The notes under the pieces are model-generated. The model searched no databases and was not told the origin of the DNA. It worked only from the letters and a program-made list of their open reading frames with translations. Positions 12,171 through 21,282 of a stretch of 64,000 nt of DNA are shown here, in pieces. The DNA comes from Prorocentrum cordatum (lineage: Eukaryota; Sar; Dinophyceae; Prorocentrales; Prorocentraceae). The translations under genes were made by a program, and so were the position numbers. Location of the stretch: NCBI GenBank assembly GCA_963575745.1, contig CAUYUJ010019098.1, forward strand, positions 20,001-84,000, in the 5' to 3' direction. Each line of letters opens with the position of its first letter. Positions within the stretch are counted from its first letter, which is position 1.

Positions 12171-13110
12171 CTAGGGGGGCCTCCACCCCCGGAGGGCCAA
12201 CAGAGGGTGAAAAGCCATTGGTCCGCGCCAGTCGAAGGTTTTTTCCCACCCGTGCTGGCCGAGCCTGAGGCGGTGACACAGCAGCTCCTGCAGGCACCGC
12301 TGGAAGTCGTGAACGCTGCGCTGCTGGACAACGCTGTCTGGAAGAATGTTATAGACTCGCACTGCGCCGAGTGCGGAACGGATTAGGTAGTCTGGAGCAC
12401 GGATGTCGCAAGGGTCGATCAAATGATGGCGGTGGCGACGAGAGGCACGCCTGGGAGGAAGCGAAGAGTCCAAAGCGAAGAAAGTCGAGAACATAGGGGG
12501 CCCGATGCCTAGCACCGTCCTGTGTATCAGACCGAGAACAGCAATATCACGACGAGACGCTAGAGGCGCGAGGGAGTACTGCAACAGAGCAGCAGCCGGA
12601 GACACTCCCAAGGCTGACAAGAACCGCTGTTGAACAGAATCTATTAAGCCAAGGACCGACGTGGAAGCGTGACTGAGAGCAGCAGTGCGGTATTCGATAT
12701 AAGAGAGCACGTGACTTTTATATAATAAAATCATTTCGCGCACTGAATAAAAACGCCGCGAGTGCAGGAGCGACGTCGTGCGCCAGCCTGCTTCGCACGC
12801 GCATGCCTGGGCCGCCTCGTGCATGAGTAATTTACAATCAAACACGACGCCAAGCAGCTTAAAGTTTTCGCCGGCCGGCCTGCTCGCAGACATGATGTGC
12901 ATACTTTCTTTGGAGCTGTCGAAGCAAACTCCGTTTGCTTTTCCCCAAGTGTGCAGCTTCTGCTGACATACAGTCATCAGCACGAATACTTCGTCGTCAG
13001 TGAGGTCTGTGTCTACCAAGCGGAAAGCATTTAAATCATCAGCGAACACGATCTCTTGAAAACCGCTGTCTTCTATCGGATCCTGGGCATTGTAAAATGT
13101 AAAATGTAAT
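12171..13110 (-). mobile_element. 5'-truncated non-LTR retrotransposon, reverse transcriptase C-terminal part
   Basis: The minus-strand frame encodes the C-terminal half of a LINE-type reverse transcriptase, which would copy element RNA into DNA at a nicked chromosomal target. The catalytic box reads FADD within EIVFADDLNAF (YADD family box with F for Y). It is followed by the usual LINE succession: a WGKANGVCF segment, then KLLGVVFDCKLL (the LG-V-D-L motif after the palm), then LLYKSHVLSYIEY and a charged C-terminus ending in ALRGWRPP at the stop. The frame is open for about 310 codons, but the upstream RT blocks and any endonuclease domain are absent: homology seems to begin near 13095, just before a TGTAAAATG repeat patch. 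This is a typical dead, 5'-truncated copy. An A-rich tail at 11924-11979 may mark its 3' end. Confidence 0.85.
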
Positions 13111-13155
13111 TCAGCGTGCCGATTGCAGAGTGTAAAATGTAATCCAGCGACACAA
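13095..13155. repeat. TGTAAAATGTAA repeat patch at the LINE truncation point
   Basis: Three TGTAAAATG units and two TGTAAT-CAGCG units lie directly at the 5' breakpoint of the LINE fragment. They may be filler from the truncation event or pre-existing target sequence. Confidence 0.5.
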
Positions 13156-13555
13156 AGCTGGGCTCTTCCACATGACGAGGCTGACGGGGGCGAGCAAGGC
13201 GAGGAAGAGTAACGGAAGAAACGGGAGAAGACGGAAAGACCCACACCCAGCACTGTCCTGTGGAAAACTCAAAACGTGCGCTTTAAAAAGCCCAAGCAAC
13301 TCTCAATCCGTGTGGTATCGCCTGGAGCGCAAGATGGCGAAAACACGCCAACTGGCGTCGGAAACACACTCGGTTATGGCTTCGTGCATCAAAAATTGAG
13401 GGTCAAATCTGATCCCGAAGATCTTAAAAGACCGCCGGCCGGCTCGCCGTCGCCGCCGCCGTGCTCATCTGAACCGGGTCAAAAGGGGCGCGCAAGAGGT
13501 GGCGCCAATCGTCGCTTCGACAAACGGAAACCCGTCATGGCATCTTATCGCCTGG
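13156..13555. other. no recognisable gene
   Basis: Nothing recognisable; GC-rich patch near 13430-13560. Confidence 0.4.
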
Positions 13556-13559
13556 CCGC

Positions 13560-15760
13560 CGCGCCATCTAAATCTAGATTTAAATAATTACGTCTACTGC
13601 CACATCATTTAAATCTGCCTTAAATCCCTGTCCTTAGGAAATGCTGAGGATCTGGCCCGCTCTCGTTTTTAGTCCCGCAAAAGGTCAAATCTTGATTTGA
13701 ACCGCTCCCATTTTTAGCCCCAGACAGGTCAGACTCCTGATTTGGACCGCTCCAAATTTTAGCACGGAAACGATCATTGTTTTTTTGGTTTTCATATCAA
13801 TCCTTTGTAACGCGATTATCTTCATCAAGTCACATCGAACATAAAAACTTGTATTAAGGGTGCACCGAAACGGCAAGCCAGCGGCGCAAAAGAACAAGGG
13901 AAAAAAACAAAAAAAAAAAAAAAACAAGAGAACGAGAGGACGAGGAAAAAAAAACAAAGAAAGAGAAAAAAAAAGAGAGAGATACAACGAAAAAAAAGGA
14001 GACTACAACAAAAAACCGACAACAATAAAAATGAACGAGATAAAAAAAAAGAAAACAAAGGGCCCTGAAACACCATGTCGCTAATTTCAAGGGTTCTAGG
14101 AAAGGCACCTGCGACGATGACGCGAACGGAAAGAACCTGCAGCCAACCGGCAAATACATTGCATGAACGAGTCGGAGGATCGAAACCACACAACTTCGAC
14201 AGAAATCGTTCGAATTACGCTCTTTCGAAACCGCCGGCAAGTATGAAAAGTCTTAACAAGGAACTGCATAAAAAAAATAAGGAATCGCATCTGTGGCGTC
14301 ATATCTTCGATTGCATGCAATCGAAATAGCCCGAACAAAAGCGAGAAACGCGAGATAAAAAAATAGAAAACAATAAGTGTAGCACACTTGGACAATTATG
14401 AAAGCAAATTGATACTCTGTACGTTTTCGGGATGCATTTTATCCTTTCCATAAAAGATAAATATGATGCAATTGCCAATAAAAAAGGCCAAACTTCGAAT
14501 CTGAAATAGAAAACACGAGAAAAAGAGGACAAACGAGAGTAACAAACAAAACTTTACAAGACGAGCAAAATGCCGTCTAGACCGGTGGTGAAATCCCTGC
14601 TTTAATGGTTGAACACAAACCTTGCATGTCTGACAAGTACGAAAAAAAAAAAATCTGATTAACTGGAGCTTGCTGCACCACCGCAAGAAAACTAAATTCC
14701 GTAACATTGCAACATGTGAACGATCCTTAAAAGACAACGCAAAAACATCACGGCGAAAAACGGGCAACGAAAACTAAAAAAACTTTTGAGCTCTCAAACA
14801 AAGGAAAAACACCCCGAACCGCGATACCGAAAAAAATAAAACAACACTGCAATGTCAAAAAACGGATGGGAATTTATCGCTTCATGCGTTCAAAAAAATG
14901 CTTCATATACATACTGAAACGCTTCAAATTCAAAAATAAAACTGCCAACACATGCAAAACGTAACACAAACAATCTGTTTTAAATCATGAAACAAACACA
15001 ACCATGCTGCTTCGGTACTTTTCTGTTGCACCGGATAATATTTCTGAGTCACGACGAATTATTAACGTTAAATCCTCTTGGAAAATTATCTTCGAACAAC
15101 AGAAATTGTATAGAGAAAACCTAACTGTTCCAAGGAAACGACAACAATTTGCGAATGATACGGGAACACAGTTGAAATAACACCATAACTCACAACATTC
15201 TGCATTAGGAAAAACAAAAACTGGTAAAATAAATATTGCGACGCCTTTCTCTCTTTCAAACCAATGACTCTCCGAAAAAATGGTTTGACTTAATCGAATA
15301 CCTAAAGCATATTAAAACATCAAACATATTACTGCAAAACTCTCTGGCCGATCACCTCTGAAAATAATTCCAACTTTACTTGGCAACCACGAAGCATGTC
15401 AAAAGATCTTTTCGATAACAAACTGTAGCTTTTAATATACACATTTACCGGTATTTCAATTTTGCTCTCATTCTTTCGTTTTTCTGTTTCTCACTTCTTC
15501 TTATTCTTCTTTTTCTTGTGACTCGCAATTTATTTTCTTGTTTTCTGATTTCAGAATGTTGGCTCTTGATCGAATCCTCTTTTCTTCTTTTTCTTTCTTG
15601 ATTCTTGTCGACGGTCGACTTTGATTCTGAATATATTTATTTAGAATCTCGATCTGAATGGTCGATTATGCTTCGACTAATAAAATAGATTCATTCACTG
15701 TTTTTATATCACCTAAATCAACACGCGCTCCCAGATTCATTTAAATCCACATTTTCATGA
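13560..15760. other. AT-rich island
   Basis: Base composition shifts to A+T-rich over about 2.2 kb, with A runs near 13900-14060 and a phrase TCTAGATTTAAAT that also occurs near 16610 and 17405. Short open frames exist, for example plus 14075-14329 (84 codons), but none has a family signature. The island could be intronic, intergenic or foreign. Confidence 0.5.
15004..15180 (+). CDS. 58-codon open frame in the AT-rich island, function unknown
   Basis: The frame begins MLLRYFSVAPDNISESRR and ends NDTGTQLK before TAA. It has a mixed, protein-like composition with a basic centre (VPRKRQQF) and no transmembrane segment. I do not recognise a family. It stands out only because the surrounding island is rich in stop codons; chance is a serious alternative. 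Confidence 0.15.
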   Translation: MLLRYFSVAPDNISESRRIINVKSSWKIIFEQQKLYRENLTVPRKRQQFANDTGTQLK

Positions 15761-15762
15761 TT

Positions 15763-15769
15763 ATATATA

Positions 15770-15811
<42 letters not shown>

Positions 15812-15846
15812 CACACACACACCACACACGCACGCACAGAGACACA

Positions 15847-15893
<47 letters not shown>

Positions 15894-15973
15894 ACAGACA
15901 CAGACACAGACACAAACACACACACACCACACACACACACACAATACATACATACATACATATATATATAATA

Positions 15974-16016
<43 letters not shown>

Positions 16017-16027
16017 ATATATCATAG

Positions 16028-16060
<33 letters not shown>

Positions 16061-16127
16061 TTTTTTTTTTTTTTTTTTTTTTTATATTTTTATATTGTCT
16101 TATTATGCTTGTTATTATTATTTTTTC

Positions 16128-16172
<45 letters not shown>

Positions 16173-16520
16173 TTATATATATATTATATATATATATAAA
16201 TATGACATACACGCACACACACACACACACGCGCACACACACACACACGTATGTATGTATATATATATATATATATATATTATATACGTGTGCGTGTGTA
16301 TATGTATATGGTGTTGTGTGATTTGATGCGGGATGATGTGAACTAAGTCTCGGGGGGAGTGTGTGTGTATATGTATGTATGTAAGTGTATATATATATAT
16401 ATATAATATATATATATATCTGTGTATATATATACGCACACACACAATATATATATATATATATAATATATATATATATATATGTATATATATATGTATA
16501 TATATATATACACACACACA
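15763..16520. repeat. complex AT / AC / T / GT microsatellite cluster
   Basis: In order: (AT)n 15763-15808, (CA)n with GACACA variants 15811-15945, (CATA)n, long (AT)n blocks, a T tract at about 16029-16083 with one G, (AT)n, (AC)n 16209-16248, (GTAT)n, and further AT and AC runs to about 16520. Tyr/Ile/His-rich frames over it are artefacts. Confidence 0.95.
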
Positions 16521-16559
16521 TCAGTGTCATTGGATTCTACTTTGGTTCTTCCTTTCAAT

Positions 16560-16713
16560 CTAGATTTCGGTGATCGAACACTGTCGATTCACTACATACA
16601 TTCATCAAAATCTAGATTTAATTAAGTTCCATACACTTCATCTACCTGCATCAAGTAAATCTATATGTAACTGATTTCCATACACCGCATCTATCCTCAT
16701 CTTTGAAATCTAA
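16560..16713 (+). repeat. about 50-bp tandem repeat, left part
   Basis: Units carry the ordered words CTAGATTT, TTCCATACAC and CATCTACCT or CATCATTT. The same units resume at 17350-17480 on the other side of DR-A copy 1, so this array appears to be split by that element. Confidence 0.65.
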
Positions 16714-17347
16714 ATCCCACCAGCCCTGTGGGCGTCTTCCCCTTCGGGGGGGGGCTTACCTCTCCCCCTACCCCCTCCCCACTGACCTGGGCAAAAGGGG
16801 CGGGGAGCGGTCAGAACGTCCAAAACGGCCTCGGCGAGGAAACCAACATCTTTGATTTTACTATGGTTTTGGCCCCCATTTTGGCCTTCTGAGGGGGCGG
16901 CGCTAATTCGAGCTCCCCTCTTCTTTCCTCGATTTCTTCCACGATGGCCGCAAGAGGCCCCCAGGATGCCCCAGGAGGCCGCAGGATGGCACCAAAATGG
17001 CCCCAAGAGACACCCCAAGAGGCCCCCAGGAGGCTCCCAATAGACCCCCAAGAGGCCCCAAGAGACCCCCCAGAGGCACCCAAGGTGCTCCCAGAGGCAT
17101 TTTTTATTATGGTTTGGGCATCATTTTGGCCTTCTGAGGGGGCAAAGATGGCCCCAAGAAGCGCCCAGGAGGCCTCCAAAGGCCCCAAGATGGCCCCAAG
17201 AGGCCCCAAGAGGCCCCCCAGGAGGCCCCAAAGAGGATCCCGAACGGCCCACAGAGGCCCCCCCCCGAGGCACCTAAGACGCCGAAAAGCCCCTCAGGAC
17301 GACCCTCTACTCGCCTGGGCGTCGTTTCTGGACGGGCTGGTGGGGAT
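16714..17347 (+). mobile_element. DR-A copy 1, dispersed element with 13-bp terminal inverted repeats
   Basis: The left end is ATCCCACCAGCCC and the right end GGGCTGGTGGGGAT, an inverted repeat with one extra G. Inside, in order: a CCCCTTCGGGG hairpin (TTCG loop), a C/T-rich GTACC-like stretch, GTCCAAAACGGCCTCGGCGA, and then a 10-11 bp AGGCCCCAAG array. The element encodes no transposase and would be non-autonomous. It sits inside a 50-bp tandem array present on both sides. Further copies lie at 18546-19340 and 25548-26238. Confidence 0.7.
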
Positions 17348-17349
17348 AC

Positions 17350-17480
17350 GCGAAGCGTCTAGAATGTAAATGCTTTCCATACACATCAGCGGCCTCATCA
17401 TTTATATCTAGATTTCAATGAATTCCATATTCATCAACTACCTCATCATTTACACCTAGATGGTTTCCATACACCTCACC
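17350..17480 (+). repeat. about 50-bp tandem repeat, right part
   Basis: Continuation of the TTCCATACAC / CATCATTTA / CTAGATTT units seen at 16560-16713. Confidence 0.65.
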
Positions 17481-17486
17481 TGTCCT

Positions 17487-17730
17487 CAACGTCCTCGAAA
17501 AAACCGAGCCCTGAACAACCTCGAGAATCCGAGCCCTGAAGGACCTCGAAAATCACAGCTGTGAGTGACCTCGAAATCCCGAGCCCTAAGCGACCTCGAA
17601 AATCCGAGCCCTGAGCGACCTCGAAAATCCGAACCCTTAACGACCTCGAACATCTCAGCCCTAAGCGACCTCGAAAATCTCAGCCCTGAGCAACCTCGAG
17701 AACGCGAGCCCTGAGTGACCTCGAATATGT
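17487..17730 (+). repeat. 25-bp array (CGACCTCGAAAATCCGAGCC core), left block
   Basis: About ten copies of a 25-bp unit, CGACCTCGAAAATCC plus GAGCCCTGAG, with point changes. It directly precedes the probable exon at 17748-17854 and resumes after it. Confidence 0.9.
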
Positions 17731-17747
17731 ATCGTGCTCTTTTTCAG

Positions 17748-17854
17748 AGGATGGTACTGAATGGGCCGATATTTCAAATGAGCACGGTGCAAATAATTGC
17801 TGGAATTTACTTTGGACATGGAGGAAGCCAAAATTTAACCCGGAACATGTTTTA
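17748..17854 (+). CDS. probable internal exon of a tubulin-tyrosine-ligase-like (TTLL) protein
   Basis: TTLL enzymes are ATP-grasp ligases that add Tyr, Glu or Gly to tubulin tails in microtubules and flagella. A 107-bp segment is bounded by a strong acceptor, a T-rich run ending CTCTTTTTCAG, and a GTATGT donor. Between them one frame reads 35 codons including DGTEWADISNEHGANN, NCWNLLWTWRKPK and FNPEHVL. The WNLLWTW-KP block matches my recollection of the N-terminal part of protist TTLL domains, where it precedes the conserved NHFP and LTRKD motifs; those are expected in the next exon and I could not find them in this window. The frame stays open to about 17963 if the donor is ignored. The exon lies between two blocks of one 25-bp array. 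A broken or exapted fragment is possible. Confidence 0.45.
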
Positions 17855-17972
17855 GTATGTCAAAGCCTGGGTGGTCATTTGTATTGCATATATTACCACC
17901 ATGTGGTTCAAGATGACCATAATCAGACTCATGTTCGTTTCCATTATCTGACTCACCATAGGTGATTTGCTC

Positions 17973-18535
17973 AGCCCTGGGCGACCTCGAAAATCTGAGC
18001 CCTGAACGACCTCGAAAACCCGAGCCCTGAACGACCTCGGGCATCTCAGCTCTGAACGACCTCGAAAATTCAAGCCCTGAGCGGCCTCGAAAATCAGAGC
18101 CCTGAGCGACCTCCAAAATCCGAGCCCCGAACGACGCCGAACATCTCAACTTTGAGCGACCTCGAACATCAGAGCCCTAAGCGACCTCGAAAATCCGAAC
18201 CCTGAACGACCTCGAAAATCTGAGCCCTGAGCGACCTCGAAAATCCGAGCTCTAAGCGACCTCGAACATCTCAGCCTTGAGCAACCTCGGAAATCTTAGC
18301 TCTGAGCTACCTCGGAAATCCGAGCCCTGAGCGACCTCGAAAATCTCAGGCCCGAACGAACTCGAAAATTCAAGCCCTGAGCGGCCGCGAAAATTCGAGC
18401 CCTGAACCACCTCGGCAATCCCAGTCCTGAGCGACCTCGAAAGTGCGAGCCCTGACCTCGAACATTCCCCCATCGACCTCGAAATCTGAGCTCTGAGCTA
18501 TCTCGAACCCTAAGCTGCCTCGAACATCTGCTGAT
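17973..18535 (+). repeat. 25-bp array, right block
   Basis: About 22 further copies of the CGACCTCGAAAATC-GAGCCCTGAG unit, ending just before DR-A copy 2. Frames on both strands are repetitive and not coding. Confidence 0.9.
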
Positions 18536-18545
18536 AGCCCCTGCA

Positions 18546-19340
18546 ATCCCACCAGCCCTCTGGGCGTAGGTGGTTTAGGGAGTTTCCTCTTCCATCTTCC
18601 CTCCTTCCCCTTCGGGGAGGGGTTTACCCCTCCCCCTAACCTCCTCCCCTGGACTTGGAAGGGGGGGGGAAAAGGGGGGCGCTGGTAGTTAGAGCGTCCA
18701 AAACGGCGTCGGCGAGGAAACCCCATTTTGGCCTCTTGGGGGGGCAAGGCTAATTAACTCCACCCTCTTCTTTGATCGATCTCCCCCAAAATGGCCCCAA
18801 GAGGCGCCCAGGAGGCCCCAAGAGGCTTCCAAAATGCCTCCAAGAGGCCCCAAGAGGCCGCCATGAGGCCCCAAGAAACCCCCAAGAGGCTCCAAGAGGC
18901 TCCCAGGATGGTTCCAAGAGGCCTCCAAGAAGCTCCAACAGGCCGCCGTGAAGCTCCAAGAGACCCCCAAGAGGCCCCAAGAGGCCTCCAACAGGCCCCC
19001 AATAGCCCACCAAGAAAATCCCAAGCGGCCTCAAGAACCCCCCCCGAAACACCCAAGACGCCCCAAAGCCCATATTGGCCGCCAAGGGACCCCCAAGAAA
19101 CCCGAAGAGGCTTCCAACAGGCTCCCAAGAGGCATCCGAGCGGCATTCAACCATCCACCCAACGTCATCATTCTCCTCATCCCTCCTTCGCTCGCTTCCT
19201 CGCCAACCCCCTCATCTATCCATCTGGCCTCCTTTTCTGCCTCATCCTTTGCGCGGATCGGCTGTCCCTCTCGTTGCTCCCCCACTTCCCTGATCGCTTC
19301 AACTTGCCTGGACATCGTTTCTGGATGGGCTGGTGGGGAT
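18546..19340 (+). mobile_element. DR-A copy 2 (about 795 bp)
   Basis: Left end ATCCCACCAGCCC, right end GGGCTGGTGGGGAT. The order is the same as in copy 1: GGGCGTAGGTGGTTTAGGGAG, the CTTCCCCTTCGGGGAGGGG hairpin, CCTCCCCTGGACTTGG, GTCCAAAACGGCGTCGGCGA, a long AGGCCCCAAG array, a CTCCT-rich stretch, then the conserved tail ACATCGTTTCTGGATGGGCT. This is the cleanest copy for defining the family. Confidence 0.75.
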
Positions 19341-19490
19341 ACGCGAAGCGTCAAGAATTTCTCCTTTCGGCACTAACCACAAGCATCTGTATTCTGAGGA
19401 TATCTACCAAACTCAGGGTCGAAATGTTGCAATATATGGATGATATGGAAACTGTATGCAACAAAAAACCGAACAAATGGATGCAATTAG

Positions 19491-20706
19491 CTACCCATCA
19501 GAACGCGTAGCTAAACTGTCGGCAATTTCGCCAGCCAGTCTCACTCGACCACGCTTCCTCTTTGCGTGCAACTCTTGCACTTCTCTGTGCAACTGAGGAT
19601 CGTGCTCCGTTGCAGCTAATTCGTGCTCGTTTGCAAAATCTTCGAAGCGTGACTGCTCTAATCGCGAAGGATCTAGTCGCGGTTCCAGCACGACAGGCGG
19701 CTGCATACTTGCAAAACTAGAATCGCGCTTACGACGCAACAAAAACTTTGCAGACGGAGCTCCAACCGATTCAACATTAGAAACACCACCTAATTTTGGA
19801 ACCGAATGCAGCACAAAACCGGGCTCCAAATCTACACGTGCATCTGCTAATAGCGCGGTCGCATCAACATTAAATTCTCCATGATGAACTACTACTACTT
19901 CGGGTTTCCACCAAAGAATGGGTAATAAACTCGGGAGGATTTATAACAGGAGGGAACACAGACGTGCCTGATACGACACGAATGGGTCGCAACGTTAAAT
20001 GTGCGATGGCAGTCAACGTTAAATGATCCCCCAACTGCCTGGCTTGCGCATATGACTTATATAAGCTTTCACATTCAAAAATGCTCCAACAGCGAATCCT
20101 GCAAATAACTCAGGGAACTGCTCGAAATAATCGCACAAATGCCATCTCAAATCGTTTGGTGTCGACTGCTGTCCTAATATTTTCGCAATGGCTTCAAATT
20201 GACTGTCGCTTTCACCTGGAATTTCTATGCGCTTCAACTTGTGAACACGAAGGCGCTGATCAAGAATGCGAATACTCTCCTGATACCGCTTTTCGTTCGC
20301 ACGGTACTCTTCCAGACTTGCTTAAATTACCTGCTTCAACTGATCATTATAACTCTGCTTCTGCGCATTCTGAAATGTGAATCCCAGCGATTTGAAAACA
20401 AATCTTTCAATGTGTGCCTTTGACTCCGCGTGCCATCTGTGCATGCTGCTTACAATACTTACCATTAACACGCTCCCGCAAACATCTTCCTTTAACTGTT
20501 TTGGCCATGCAATACTTGTCGCCATCTGTAAACTTAAACTTGGAATTCAGAAGCGGCTGATCTGTCGGAGTAGCAGCGCTAAATGGAAGTTCCCCCTCAA
20601 AACTGAAACTTCCACAACTTTCCGATTTCTCATCAAAAGGCTTCACCGACGCATTTTTCAACTTCAGTGGGGGCGGCCCGAGCATTGCTGTAATGTCAAC
20701 TGTCAT
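19491..20706 (-). pseudogene. OTU-domain (ovarian tumour) cysteine-protease-like gene, broken
   Basis: OTU proteins remove ubiquitin through a Cys-His-Asp site. From an ATG at 20706 the minus strand encodes an N-terminal region, then a small C-x8-C-x9-C-x2-H motif (from YCMAKTVKGRC to GKYCKQH), a charged helical stretch (YRANEKRYQESIRILDQRL) and an OTU-like domain. In it, FEAIAKILG, LRWHLCDYFEQFPELFAGF and AYISHMRKPGSWG follow the family order; past a frameshift come GDHLTLTAIAHLTLRPI and then the His block KPEVVVVHHGEFN. The reading frame needs shifts near 20412, 20035 and 19900, and one in-frame TAA lies near 20322. The expected GDGNC active-site motif reads GESDS, so the catalytic Cys is Ser and its Asp is Glu. 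Family members in dinoflagellates are numerous. I infer a dead copy; assembly error could explain the indels but not the active-site changes. Confidence 0.75.
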
Positions 20707-20738
20707 TTTTGGTTTTGCCTTTGCTTTTTTCTGCTTTC

Positions 20739-21068
20739 CACCGCGCCCCCCCCAAACAAAACAAAACCAGGAAGGCACCAAGAGGGCTCCAAGAGAACCC
20801 CGGGATAACCCTAATATGGTTCCAAGTTCCGAAACGCACGCGAGTATAATATACAAATCAGTGCGGCAGCCATTACGAGTCATCGAACAACCCCTCACCC
20901 CTCATCGAAGCACCATCGTCGCTTGCACGAATTTCCATCTTAAGCTTAAATGCGGGAAGTTCTTTGTGGTCCTTGTTTTCCCGAAGACGGCTGCGCAACT
21001 GCATGCGTCCTGCCGCCCCTGATTCACCGACTCCCCTGCTGATCGTTTCTGGATGGGCTGGTGGGGAT
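20739..21068. mobile_element. truncated DR-A, right end
   Basis: The tail TCGTTTCTGGATGGGCTGG with GGGCTGGTGGGGAT at 21055-21068 is the DR-A right end. A short AGGCACCAAGAGG array lies at 20776-20830. No left end was found. The minus strand of the intervening 20840-21030 reads MQLRSRLRENKDHKELPAF, which is protein-like and may belong to a host gene interrupted by the element. Confidence 0.5.
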
Positions 21069-21282
21069 ACGCGAAGCGTTAAGTCGAATCGTTGAAAATC
21101 TATTGTGAATCCTGCGCGCGCGTGCTCAAATCCGTCGTCTCCAACCCCATGAAAGCGATCTGCCGATTTGCAATGTCCACTGCGTTCATCATGGACGTGC
21201 ACCGCTACAAAAAAAACCAGACGAAAGACCCGACCATATGCAAGTGTGAGTACCGCAAATGTGATTCACTTTTTCGGTGGTG

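Noticed and set aside
14195-14215. tRNA T-arm-like GTTCGAATTAC
   Set aside because: No anticodon arm or acceptor stem can be drawn around it; no other tRNA candidate was seen.
15763-16520. ORFs rich in Tyr/Ile/His
   Set aside because: Translations of AT, AC and CATA microsatellites.
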